54,073 bases of DNA from assembly GCF_021442385.1 (NCBI RefSeq), contig NZ_MUZA01000043.1, positions 1 to 54,073 of the forward strand, written 5' to 3'. Under the pieces are notes generated by a model. That model saw nothing but the letters and a program-made list of their open reading frames with translations. It did not search any database and was not told the origin of the DNA. Every line of letters starts with the position of its first letter. Position 1 is the first letter of the stretch. This stretch comes from Micromonospora sp. MH99 (lineage in GTDB: Bacteria > Actinomycetota > Actinomycetes > Mycobacteriales > Micromonosporaceae). Of this stretch, positions 17,401-24,590 are shown one piece after another. The position numbers were made by a program, and so were the translations under genes.

Positions 17401-17839
17401 GTGGCTCGACGGCCTGCCGGTCGCTGGTGGACCGGTCGTCGGGCGTCCACGGTGGCTCCAACTCGGGAGCCGGCCGGGCCGGCGTCGGGGCGGCCGCGGG
17501 CGGCTGCTGCGGGATCGCCGGCTGGCTCCGGGTCGCGGGGCCTGCCGTCACGGCCCGTGGACCACCAGGTCGCGCGCCACCGAACAGGTCCAGGAACGGC
17601 GAGTCGATGTCGGCGTTCTCGCCGGCCGAGACCGTGCTGGGCTCGGCGGGCGGCGTCCGGCGGGTGACCGGCCGAGGTGCCTGGAACACACCTACCGCGC
17701 CGTGGCCGGGCGAGGTCACCAGCGCGGGATCGAGCGCCACCTCGTCCTCGGCGTCGGGGTAATCGAATGACTGCGCACGGTGACTGGCCGGCACGGCCGG
17801 GCGGCCGGCCGGGGGACCCGGCGGGGACGAGCGACTCAT
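14456..17839 (-). CDS. VirB4-like secretion ATPase with long disordered N-terminus
   Basis: 1127 aa. The first ~270 residues are Pro/Ala/Arg-rich and probably disordered. Then comes an N-terminal VirB4-type region (LTFTPNTVTAWYWLPEVRW, ~300) and a C-terminal RecA-like ATPase with Walker A AEPGGGKSTL (~730) and Walker B KLVGLDEAHFMEGW (~975), followed by SQNPRDIL. VirB4 proteins power assembly of type IV secretion and pilus machines. The start codon overlaps the stop of an 18-codon ORF (ATGA), with GGTGAGG as ribosome site. Intact motifs suggest an active ATPase, unlike the FtsK-like protein. Confidence 0.88.
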   Translation of the reverse strand: MSRSSPPGPPAGRPAVPASHRAQSFDYPDAEDEVALDPALVTSPGHGAVGVFQAPRPVTRRTPPAEPSTVSAGENADIDSPFLDLFGGARPGGPRAVTAGPATRSQPAIPQQPPAAAPTPARPAPELEPPWTPDDRSTSDRQAVEPRRADVYPAGESRVPHQAGDRHPMPHPSDDPEPSAAAIGSAPRTSSTAPVAPPAASVRRPTATQDRPTVPAERPATAAPSDRPALERAPRRSGSERSREAGKEVAPPRQRAASNQDRPIKPTRVRAPKIKFGDRDPSVELAITEIAGHLTFTPNTVTAWYWLPEVRWAFRPDAEREALLSAISEQYAGLAGFRLHLRRTTRPFPADEWARTIDAHTPAPLPDVAGTTGWADHLVAAQRHLMAVNHAEGQTYLGVTFARRSLGDSMTERLLRTFGRGTAEGERRKLGRTVEQFDEVLGAFGMRGRRVTAQELEWLLYRSVALCMAPPGRLSPVTDGHWERGDLLALTEQVERYRTPYGSTVKLVNRMTGEERHVAVLAVGRMEPLEIPERHEPWLHFHERLPWPMEISTRVDILGSGDSFRNLEHRLRMIRSQQLDYAEHGIDAPPELERLAKRALVIGDEMTTGLPVDSARAHGWHRIAVGGRTREECLERARRLIQLYSRELRISLQHPKNQDWLAREFIPGEPIANTGYVRRMPVPLLAAALPQAASTVGDRRGDLIGRTAGTCRRPVFLDLHFPMEVRERSGLAVFVAEPGGGKSTLLGALGYLAARRGVQVTLLDPSGPLARLCAMPELRPYSRVLNLTGSEHGTLAPYSLIPTPLRSEFATGAAGDREFEIAVSNARAERRMLVQDICMMLVPPQVAREASTATLFRHAVRQVPAEETSTLDDVVSCLGRLDDDAGKELANLLLDTAEMPLAMLFFGRPPEGLLGADAALTVITMAGLRLPDLKIEREYWSAEEALALPMLHTAHRLAVRRCYGGSMSSRKLVGLDEAHFMEGWRSGRSFLVRLARDSRKWNLAALVASQNPRDILGLDVQNLVSTVFVGRIAEDAEIASEALRLLRVPVNDGYEATLASLSAADTNSANRLGFREFVMRDVDGRVQKVRVDVSYVEGLLDHLDTTPAAIAAAAGVLPSISLPDLEA

Positions 17840-17892
17840 GCGACCGCCTCACCCGCGTCGTGCAACAGACCGCTCGGCGTACGCCCGGTCAT
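17836..17892 (-). CDS. 18-aa bridge micro-ORF between two secretion genes
   Basis: Encodes MTGRTPSGLLHDAGEAVA. Its ATG overlaps the stop of the gene at 17889 (ATGA), and its TGA overlaps the start of the VirB4-like gene (ATGA). Ribosomes leaving the upstream gene could translate it and restart at VirB4. The peptide may have no role of its own. Double 4-nt overlaps make coincidence less likely, but there is no protein-family support. Confidence 0.4.
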   Translation of the reverse strand: MTGRTPSGLLHDAGEAVA

Positions 17893-18251
17893 GCCAGCTC
17901 CTCCCGGATCCTGATCCGGCTGCCGACCAGACGCGGGTCGCGCTGCTCGATCGCCGGCTCCCGGGTGCGTCGCCAGTCGGTCAGCGCGGTGCGGATGACC
18001 ACCCGCGCCGGCCGGTCGGGGTCGACGTGCCGGAAGATGAACGACGTGGTCACGATGGCTAGCGCGATCTCCCACGCTGGGAAGAGCTCGACAGTCAACG
18101 TGAACAGCCAGTGGATGAACATGTAGAGGGGGACGAGCAGCATGAAGAGCCCGTACTGGGCGTAGGGCAGGTGGACCGGAAGGGTGTAGCCGGGCGGCCC
18201 GAGGTAGACCAGGCGGGCCCGGTAGATGTCGTCGTCGGTGCGTAGCCGCAT
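17889..18251 (-). CDS. Small two-TM protein in VirB3/TcpE position
   Basis: 120 aa. Two adjacent hydrophobic segments at ~33-52 (LFMLLVPLYMFIHWLFTLTV) and ~58-74 (AWEIALAIVTTSFIFRHV) sit between a polar N-terminus and a basic C-terminal tail (~75-120). Small two-TM proteins directly before the VirB4 ATPase gene (VirB3, PrgI, TcpE) are typical of type IV systems. It follows the pilin-like gene by 13 bp. The family cannot be fixed by eye. Confidence 0.72.
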   Translation of the reverse strand: MRLRTDDDIYRARLVYLGPPGYTLPVHLPYAQYGLFMLLVPLYMFIHWLFTLTVELFPAWEIALAIVTTSFIFRHVDPDRPARVVIRTALTDWRRTREPAIEQRDPRLVGSRIRIREELA

Positions 18252-18264
18252 CTGGTGAACGCGC

Positions 18265-18579
18265 CTATTCGAAGATCAGGTCGATCAGGTAATCGCCGAC
18301 GAAGAAGAGTGTTGCCGCGCCGGCGATGAAGGCGAGCCCGACGATGGCGATCGCGGAGCTGGTCAGCACCTTGGAGATCTCGCCTCGGCTGGCGCGACCG
18401 ATGAAGATGACGCCCAGGACGGCGAGCAGGATCGGCGCGATCTTGCTGGCGAAGAAGGTGACGACACCGCTGGTGTCGATCCCCTTCGGTGCCGGCTCCG
18501 CGAGTGGAGCCGACGCCAGAGTGGAGAGCGCGTGGGCGACGCCGGAAGACGCCGTCTCCATGAGCTCGAAGGCGATCAC
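18265..18579 (-). CDS. VirB2/TrbC pilin-like two-TM protein
   Basis: 104 aa from a GTG preceded by GGGGAGG at 5 nt (the frame is open further upstream without a ribosome site). It has an Ala/Ser-rich N-terminus, then two TM helices (VVTFFASKIAPILLAVLGVI and IAIVGLAFIAGAATLFFVG) separated by a short basic loop with GRASRGEISK. Length, two helices and a basic turn match VirB2/TrbC-type pilins or the DUF-type pilin-like proteins of Gram-positive systems. It is the first gene of the operon reading down to 10163. Confidence 0.75.
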   Translation of the reverse strand: MIAFELMETASSGVAHALSTLASAPLAEPAPKGIDTSGVVTFFASKIAPILLAVLGVIFIGRASRGEISKVLTSSAIAIVGLAFIAGAATLFFVGDYLIDLIFE

Positions 18580-18842
18580 TGGAACCTCCCCATAGCGCGG
18601 CCGGCGGTGCCGCAGCGGTGCAATGGACGAGCCTGGCGGGAAATGTGCTCCACAGGGCGCAGCGTTCTTGACCCTGCGTTCGTTACTCACCACGGAGGGT
18701 GGCGAGGTTTGGGCGGTTTTCCCCCGCTTCGGCCCTCCCTCCAAGCTTCGCCATCTCGATGCTGGCCAATTCCAAAGCGTACGGGCCGCCCCGCTATGCG
18801 ACAAGCCGCGAAGGGACTGCCTGATGCTGCCCGGATGACCGA

Positions 18843-18858
18843 TCGTACACCTGTTCTA
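18843..18858. promoter_or_regulatory. LexA-box-like palindrome TCGTAC-ACCT-GTTCTA
   Basis: Matches 10 of 12 defined positions of the actinobacterial SOS box TCGAAC-N4-GTTCGA. It lies 68 bp before folP and in the leader or promoter zone of the divergent secretion operon. The match is not perfect. Confidence 0.3.
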
Positions 18859-18913
18859 ATGAGCACGTCAGGGGTGGTCGACCCGGGCCGCCGGGTGCCG
18901 CCGCCGCGACCGG

Positions 18914-18919
18914 TACCGT
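18914..18919 (+). promoter_or_regulatory. -10 element TACCGT for folP, leaderless geometry
   Basis: TACCGT is followed by 6 nt and the GTG of folP, so transcription would begin at or next to the start codon. There is no ribosome-binding site before folP, consistent with a leaderless mRNA. Confidence 0.5.
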
Positions 18920-18925
18920 CTAGTC

Positions 18926-19825
18926 GTGACCGATCTGGTGCGGGCTCCGGGCCCGGTGGTGATGGGCGTCCTCAACGTCACGCCGGACTCCTTCTCCGAC
19001 GGCGGACGGTACGCCGACCTCGACGCGGCAGTCGGACACGGCGTCCGTCTGCGCGAGGCCGGGGCGCACCTGATCGACATCGGCGGCGAGTCGACCCGCC
19101 CCGGCGCCGAGCGGATCGACGCGGTCACGGAGGCGGAGCGGGTGCTACCGGTCATCCGCGAGCTGACCGCCGCCGGTGTGCCGGTCAGCATCGACACCAG
19201 CCGGGCGCGCGTGGCCGAGGCCGCGCTGGGTGCCGGCGCGGCAGTGGTCAACGATGTCTCCGGTGGGTTGGCCGACCCGGACATGGCCCGGGTCGTCCGC
19301 GACGCCGGCTGCCCCTGGGTCCTGATGCACTGGCGGGGGCATTCCCGGCAGATGCGCGACCTGGCCAGCTACACCGACGTGGTGACAGATGTGCGGGACG
19401 AGCTGGCCCAGCGGATCGACGAGGCACTGGCCGCCGGGGTCACTGCGGACCGCATCGTCATCGACCCCGGCCTCGGCTTCGCCAAGACGGCCGCCCACAA
19501 CTGGGAACTCAGCGCCCGACTGCCGGAGCTGCTGGACCTCGGGTACCCGCTGCTCTTCGGCGCCAGCCGCAAGTCCTACCTCGGTCGACTGCTCGCCGGG
19601 GCCGACGGCACACCACGACCCACCGCCGAACGGGAGGCCGCCACCGTGGCCACCAGCGTGCTCGCCGTAGCGGCTGGTGCGTGGGGTGTACGCGTGCACG
19701 ACGTGCGGGCCACCGTGGACGCGCTCGCCGTCTGGGCCGCCACCGGCAGCCCGCGTCTGGTGCCGGCCGGCCCGGCTGGGCCGGCCGTACGCGCAGCCGC
19801 CGGCCGACGAGAGGGAGACCGATGA
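18926..19825 (+). CDS. folP: Dihydropteroate synthase
   Basis: 299 aa. Condenses 6-hydroxymethyl-dihydropterin diphosphate with p-aminobenzoate; target of sulfonamides. Conserved motifs are VMGVLNVTPDSFSDGGRY (residues ~12-29), IDIGGESTRPGAE (~50-62), the VSIDTSRA strand, IVIDPGLGFAKT and FGASRKSYLG near the C-terminus. The GTG start is supported by a -10 element 6 nt upstream. The stop overlaps folB (ATGA). It heads the folP-folB-folK-DUF3180 run. Confidence 0.96.
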   Translation: MTDLVRAPGPVVMGVLNVTPDSFSDGGRYADLDAAVGHGVRLREAGAHLIDIGGESTRPGAERIDAVTEAERVLPVIRELTAAGVPVSIDTSRARVAEAALGAGAAVVNDVSGGLADPDMARVVRDAGCPWVLMHWRGHSRQMRDLASYTDVVTDVRDELAQRIDEALAAGVTADRIVIDPGLGFAKTAAHNWELSARLPELLDLGYPLLFGASRKSYLGRLLAGADGTPRPTAEREAATVATSVLAVAAGAWGVRVHDVRATVDALAVWAATGSPRLVPAGPAGPAVRAAAGRREGDR

Positions 19826-20187
19826 GCGACCGGATCCAGTTGACCGGCCTGCGGGCCCGCGGCCGGCACGGGGTGTACGACTTCGAACGGGCCCAGGGGC
19901 AGGACTTCGTGGTCGACGCCGTCCTGGAGTTGGACCTCGCCCCGGCGGCGGCCAGCGACGACGTCACCGCCACGGTCCACTACGGCGAGCTGGCCGAACG
20001 TCTGGTGGCGGTGGTGACCGGCGAGCCGGTCAACCTGATCGAGACCCTCGCCGACCGGCTGCTCGCCGTCTGCCTGGCCGACGAACGGGTCCGCACCGCC
20101 ACGGTCACCGTGCACAAGCCGGAGGCGCCGGTGCCGCACACGTTCACCGACGTGGCGGTCACGATGACCCGGACGCGTACCCGATGA
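19822..20187 (+). CDS. folB: Dihydroneopterin aldolase
   Basis: 121 aa. Converts dihydroneopterin to 6-hydroxymethyl-dihydropterin and glycolaldehyde. The family signature is GLRARGRHGVYDFERAQGQ, followed by VHYGELAE, NLIETLADRL and TVHKPEAPVPHTFTDVAVT. It overlaps folP and folK by ATGA at both ends, so the three are translationally coupled. Confidence 0.95.
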   Translation: MSDRIQLTGLRARGRHGVYDFERAQGQDFVVDAVLELDLAPAAASDDVTATVHYGELAERLVAVVTGEPVNLIETLADRLLAVCLADERVRTATVTVHKPEAPVPHTFTDVAVTMTRTRTR

Positions 20188-20711
20188 CCCGGGCCGTGCT
20201 CTCGCTCGGCAGCAACCTCGGCGACCGCCTGGAACACCTCCGGACGGCAGTCGCCACGTTCGGCGACACCGTACTTGTGGTCTCCGGCGTGTACGAGACT
20301 CCACCGTGGGGGGACGCCGACCAGCCCGCGTACCTCAACGCTGTGCTGCTGGTGCAGGACGCCGCCGCCACGCCCCGCGACTGGCTGGAGCGGTCCCGGG
20401 TCGCGGAGCGCGCGGCCGGCCGGGTCCGCGACCCGGGGCGGCGGTTCGGGCCGCGGACACTCGACGTGGACGTGATCGCGGTCTGGGGCGACGACGACGA
20501 GCCGGTGCTCAGCGACGACGAGGAGCTGACCCTGCCGCACCCCCGGGCGCACCTGCGCGCGTTCGTGCTGCGACCGTGGATCGACATCCAGCCGTACGGG
20601 CGACTGCCCGGCCACGGTTGGTTGACGGACCTGCTCACCGCCGGTCCGGTCGCCGACGACGCGCTGGAACTGCGTCCCCGGCCCGAACTGGCGTTAGAGT
20701 CGACGGCATGA
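20184..20711 (+). CDS. folK: 2-amino-4-hydroxy-6-hydroxymethyldihydropteridine pyrophosphokinase
   Basis: 175 aa. Transfers pyrophosphate from ATP to 6-hydroxymethyl-dihydropterin, giving the FolP substrate. Motifs are LSLGSNLGDR (residues 5-14), VYETPPWGDADQPAYLNAVL, RRFGPRTLDVDVI (catalytic Arg/Asp region) and LPHPRAHLRAFVLRPW. The start overlaps the folB stop. The stop overlaps the ATG of an 8-codon ORF that leads into the DUF3180 gene. Confidence 0.95.
   Translation: MTRAVLSLGSNLGDRLEHLRTAVATFGDTVLVVSGVYETPPWGDADQPAYLNAVLLVQDAAATPRDWLERSRVAERAAGRVRDPGRRFGPRTLDVDVIAVWGDDDEPVLSDDEELTLPHPRAHLRAFVLRPWIDIQPYGRLPGHGWLTDLLTAGPVADDALELRPRPELALESTA
20695..20700 (+). promoter_or_regulatory. -10-like TAGAGT at end of folK
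   Basis: TAGAGT is followed by 7 nt and the ATG at 20708, the geometry of a leaderless transcript. It lies inside folK, so the micro-ORF and DUF3180 gene may also be made from their own message. Confidence 0.4.
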
Positions 20712-20734
20712 CCCAGTGGAGCCGGCCGGCATGA
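20708..20734 (+). CDS. 8-aa bridge micro-ORF between folK and DUF3180 gene
   Basis: Encodes MTQWSRPA. The ATG overlaps the folK stop (ATGA), and its TGA overlaps the ATG of the next gene (ATGA). A -10-like hexamer sits 7 nt upstream. It may pass ribosomes from folK to the DUF3180 gene or act as a leader peptide. It is too short for any sequence-based support beyond its position. Confidence 0.35.
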   Translation: MTQWSRPA

Positions 20735-21270
20735 CGCAGGCGAAGTCCCCACCACCGGGCGGGCCGGGCCCGGACCGGTCGCGGATGGGCCCCACCCGGA
20801 TCTCGACCCTGGTCGTGGCCGCCCTGGGCGCGGCGGCTGTCGCCTGGCTGCTGATCAGCACCCTCTACTACAGCGGCATCCCCCGTCTGCCGTGGCTGCC
20901 GGTGGTGACGCTGGCCGCGCTCGCGGTGCTGGAGGCCTACGCGGCCGTCAACACCCGTGGTCGCATCGAGCGCAAGCCCGGCCGGGATCCGGTGAACCCG
21001 CTGATGGTCGCCCGGTTCGTGGTGCTGGCCAAGGCGTCGGCGCTGGCCGGGGCCATCTTCGCCGGTTTCTACGCAGGTCTCAGCGGCTGGCTCTTCGTCG
21101 AGACCACCCGGGCCGCCATCGAGGACCGGCCGGCCGCCGGGGGCGGGTTGCTGGCGTCGCTGGCGCTGGTCGGGGCCGCACTCTGGCTGGAGCGATCCTG
21201 TCGGGTCCCGGAGCGCCCGGACGACGAGCACGAGCCCGACCAGCGTCAGAGCCGTCCCGGCCAGCGCTGA
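20731..21270 (+). CDS. DUF3180 membrane protein
   Basis: 179 aa. Four hydrophobic segments can be seen: TLVVAALGAAAVAWLLIS, LPVVTLAALAVLEAYAAV, FVVLAKASALAGAIFAGFYA and GGGLLASLALVGAALWLE. The conserved RKPGRDPVNPLMVARFVVLAKAS stretch (split here at ~86-108) marks the DUF3180 family, which follows folK in many Actinobacteria. The ATG is coupled to the micro-ORF; an in-frame GTG lies 15 bp upstream. Function unknown. Confidence 0.88.
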   Translation: MTQAKSPPPGGPGPDRSRMGPTRISTLVVAALGAAAVAWLLISTLYYSGIPRLPWLPVVTLAALAVLEAYAAVNTRGRIERKPGRDPVNPLMVARFVVLAKASALAGAIFAGFYAGLSGWLFVETTRAAIEDRPAAGGGLLASLALVGAALWLERSCRVPERPDDEHEPDQRQSRPGQR

Positions 21271-21326
21271 GCAGGGGGTTACGCCCGGCTCCGGGCGCGG
21301 GTACGGTGCCTCCGATCGGAGAGCAA

Positions 21327-21370
21327 CGGCCGCCCCCGATCCGTCCGTGCGCCGGACCGGGGGGCGGCCG
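21327..21370. other. Hairpin upstream of the RbsC-like permease gene
   Basis: CGGCCGCCCCC at 21327-21337 pairs with GGGGGCGGCCG at 21360-21370; the loop has a smaller GTCCG/CGGAC stem. It sits 20 bp before the next start, so it is either the terminator of the fol operon or a leader structure. Confidence 0.4.
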
Positions 21371-21390
21371 GCCACTGGGGAGGCGGTGCC

Positions 21391-22605
21391 ATGGGGTACG
21401 AAGACACGGGCCGGGACCGGTCGGTCGAACCCTCGTCCGGGGTTCCTGCCGCCGTCCTGGAGAACGTCTTCGACGATCCCACCCACGGCGAGCCGGGCCG
21501 GGACCGCGTCGGCGTGCACATGATCTGGGAATTCCTGCTGCTGGTCGGTCTCGCCGCCCTGGGCTGGCTGCTCTGGCGGGTCGACCCGGACGCGCTGCGC
21601 GGCGCCGGCCTGCGTGCGTTGCTGGTCGGCGCGGTCGGCCTCGGGCTGCTCGCTCTCGCCGCCGGGCTGAGCCTGCGCACCTCCGCCCCCAACCTGGCCG
21701 TCGGACCGGTCGCGGTCGCCGCAGCGCTGCACTACGCGGAGCAGGGCGACCGGGGTCTGACGGCGTCCGTCGGGTCGGCTGTCGTGGTCGCCGCGGTGGG
21801 CGGTCTCGTGTTGGCGCTGGCCGTGGTGGTGTTACAGGTGCCCGCCTGGGCGGCGAGCCTGGCCGCGGCGGCCGGGGTCGTGGTGTACATCGAGCGCCGT
21901 TCGACGTCGATTCTGGTGCAGGGGGACTACGACCCGCGGCGCTCCGCCGGCTACCTCTTCGTCGGGTTCGCCGCCGTCGCGGTCCTCGGCGGTCTGTTCG
22001 GCACGATCAGGTCGATCCGCCGGCTGGTGGGTCGGTACCGGCCGGTGGCCGACCCGGCCCGTCGCCGGGGCACGCTGGCAGCCGTGGTAGCCGCCGTCGC
22101 GCTTGTCGGTTCCACGGTGCTGGCCACGCTCGCCGGTGTCCTGCTCGCCGCCAACGGCCCCGGGGCGGTCACGCCCACCTCCGGGCTGGACTGGACCGTC
22201 CTGGCCATCGGCGTGTCCCTGCTCGGCGGCACCAGCGCGTACGGCCGCCGCGGCGGGGTGTTCGGCACGGTGCTGGCCGTCGGCCTGGTCACCGTCTTCC
22301 AGGCGTACGCGCCGGAGCGCGACTGGACGGTGAGTCGCTGGGCGCTCGGTGGCGTGGCGCTCGGCGTCGGGCTGCTGGTGACCCGGCTGGTGGAGACGTT
22401 CGGGCGACCCCGGCCGGGCAGCGTGGAGAGGATCGAGCCGGTGGGCGACGGCACGATCAGCACGGGATGGAACGTGCCCCGGCAACCGCCGGCCGAAAAC
22501 TGGCCTCCGACGCTGCCGACACCGCCCGCACCGGAACCGGCCGACCCGTGGCGTGACCCCCGTTGGGAGACCGGCCCGCGGCACTGGGACGCCGACGGCA
22601 GGTGA
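21391..22605 (+). CDS. Orphan RbsC/XylH-like membrane permease domain protein
   Basis: 404 aa. About eight TM segments span residues ~45-335. The pattern SAPNLAVGPVAVAAALHYAE, then EGxx-like loop VQGDYDPRRSAGYLFVGFAA and VLAIGVSLLGGTSAYGRRGG resembles sugar ABC permeases of the BPD_transp_2 family (for example NLSVG and GGTS motifs of RbsC). The N-terminal ~40 and C-terminal ~70 residues are polar and Pro-rich. No ATPase or binding protein is encoded next to it. A role other than transport is possible. The assignment to the fold is moderate. Confidence 0.65.
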   Translation: MGYEDTGRDRSVEPSSGVPAAVLENVFDDPTHGEPGRDRVGVHMIWEFLLLVGLAALGWLLWRVDPDALRGAGLRALLVGAVGLGLLALAAGLSLRTSAPNLAVGPVAVAAALHYAEQGDRGLTASVGSAVVVAAVGGLVLALAVVVLQVPAWAASLAAAAGVVVYIERRSTSILVQGDYDPRRSAGYLFVGFAAVAVLGGLFGTIRSIRRLVGRYRPVADPARRRGTLAAVVAAVALVGSTVLATLAGVLLAANGPGAVTPTSGLDWTVLAIGVSLLGGTSAYGRRGGVFGTVLAVGLVTVFQAYAPERDWTVSRWALGGVALGVGLLVTRLVETFGRPRPGSVERIEPVGDGTISTGWNVPRQPPAENWPPTLPTPPAPEPADPWRDPRWETGPRHWDADGR

Positions 22606-22645
22606 GCCGTGTCCCGTCCGCCGAGCCGGCGCTGATCTCGACCGT

Positions 22646-22651
22646 TAGGCT
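22646..22651 (+). promoter_or_regulatory. -10 element TAGGCT, leaderless geometry
   Basis: TAGGCT lies 6 nt before the ATG at 22658, which has no ribosome site. The same hexamer and spacing recur at 39662 (coaX). Confidence 0.55.
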
Positions 22652-22657
22652 CGCCGC

Positions 22658-22966
22658 ATGACCGACACACCTGCCGCCACCCCCGGCGGAACCTCGTTCG
22701 AGGAACTCGACGCGCTGTCCACGGAGGAACTGCGGGAGCGGGCGTTCGCCCGGGCCCGGGAGCGTCGCGACGTGGGCTTCTACTGGTCGGTGCTGCGGCA
22801 CCTGCCGAACGCGGACGAGGCCACGGTGCTGGACGGTGCGCCGAACTCGATCGGCCCGACCATCGACGAGGCGAACGCCCTGTGGCGGGAGCTGACCGGG
22901 CACGGCTACGAGGAGTCGGCGCCGCTGCTGCGGGCCGCCTTCATCGACTACCTGCTGAAGCACTGA
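22658..22966 (+). CDS. Small conserved acidic protein, unknown function
   Basis: 102 aa, soluble and acidic, predicted mostly helical: EELDALSTEELRERAFARAR, then VGFYWSVLRHLPNADEATV and the C-terminal SAPLLRAAFIDYLLKH. No signal peptide, TM segment or known motif. I think I have seen similar actinobacterial proteins of this length without known function. The start is supported by a -10 hexamer 6 nt upstream and the absence of a ribosome site. Confidence 0.75.
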   Translation: MTDTPAATPGGTSFEELDALSTEELRERAFARARERRDVGFYWSVLRHLPNADEATVLDGAPNSIGPTIDEANALWRELTGHGYEESAPLLRAAFIDYLLKH

Positions 22967-22980
22967 GCCGTTCGGGGCAG

Positions 22981-23016
22981 CCCAGGTCCGCCCGGCCGGC
23001 CGGCACGGGACCTGGG
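22981..23016. terminator. Hairpin between two small genes
   Basis: CCCAGGTCC at 22981-22989 pairs perfectly with GGACCTGGG at 23008-23016; the 18-nt loop is itself GC-rich. It begins 15 bp after a stop codon and ends 7 bp before the next ATG, so it may be a terminator or may hide that start. Confidence 0.45.
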
Positions 23017-23022
23017 CGGATC

Positions 23023-23523
23023 ATGGGGCTCGTCCGCACGGGTCCGGTCAGCGGCTACGGGACGGCCGCCGGCACCGGCGCGCTCGCCGTGCTGCTGCTG
23101 GTCGGCATCTGTGGCAGTCCGGCGTACACCGGCTGGGCCGCCGCCACGCTCACCGACCCGGACTCGGCAGGTGGCTTCTATCTGCGACTGCTCGCCTGGC
23201 CGGCCTGGCGGCTGGACGCGGACGGGCAGGCCGGCGGACTGTTCGCCGCCGACCTGCGGGCCGTCGCGCTGGTGGTCCTCGCGGTGGCGCTGCTCTATCT
23301 GCTGCCGGCCGCCCAGGTGGCCCGGGTGCCCGGTCCGGTCAGCCAGTTCTTCTCCGGCTGGGCCGCGTACGTGCTGGCCGGCGGGCTCGCCGCCGTGCTG
23401 GCGGCGCTGCTCGGCCCGGACCCGTCGCTGCTGACAGCACTGCGCGACGCCAGCAGCGGCGCCGGCTACGGCTTCCTCACCGGCTGGATCATCGGCACCG
23501 CGAGCCTCGGTGGTCGCGCCTGA
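23023..23523 (+). CDS. Four-TM membrane protein, unknown function
   Basis: 166 aa. Hydrophobic segments lie at ~15-33 (TGALAVLLLVGICG), ~78-97 (AVALVVLAVALLYLLPAA), ~110-135 (GWAAYVLAGGLAAVLAALLG) and the C-terminal GYGFLTGWIIGTASLGG. No known family. The ATG is just downstream of a hairpin and has a weak ribosome site. The convergent glycine-betaine-type ATPase gene follows after a terminator-like repeat. Confidence 0.68.
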   Translation: MGLVRTGPVSGYGTAAGTGALAVLLLVGICGSPAYTGWAAATLTDPDSAGGFYLRLLAWPAWRLDADGQAGGLFAADLRAVALVVLAVALLYLLPAAQVARVPGPVSQFFSGWAAYVLAGGLAAVLAALLGPDPSLLTALRDASSGAGYGFLTGWIIGTASLGGRA

Positions 23524-23533
23524 CCCGAGCGAC

Positions 23534-23570
23534 ACCCGGCCGGACGGGTGCCGCCGACGGCCGGCCGGGT
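23534..23570. terminator. Bidirectional terminator hairpin
   Basis: ACCCGGCCGG at 23534-23543 pairs with CCGGCCGGGT at 23561-23570 between two convergent genes. Confidence 0.5.
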
Positions 23571-23583
23571 CACGGGCCCCGGG

Positions 23584-24561
<978 letters not shown>

Positions 24562-24590
24562 GCTGGCGGCCTCCGGGGTAACGTCCACGT

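Larger units (their letters stand above)
18580..18925. other. Divergent control region between secretion operon and folP
   Basis: About 345 bp without a credible gene. It must contain the promoter of the minus-strand secretion operon and that of folP. A 23-codon minus-strand frame (18754-18683) is open but has a poor ribosome site. A LexA-like palindrome lies at 18843-18858. Confidence 0.55.

Noticed and set aside
6101..18579. Integrative conjugative element
   Set aside because: No integrase, relaxase, excisionase, tRNA att site or flanking direct repeats; composition mostly matches the surroundings.
18683..18754. 23-codon minus-strand leader ORF before the pilin-like gene
   Set aside because: Weak ribosome site and no coupling to the next start; kept only as a remote possibility.
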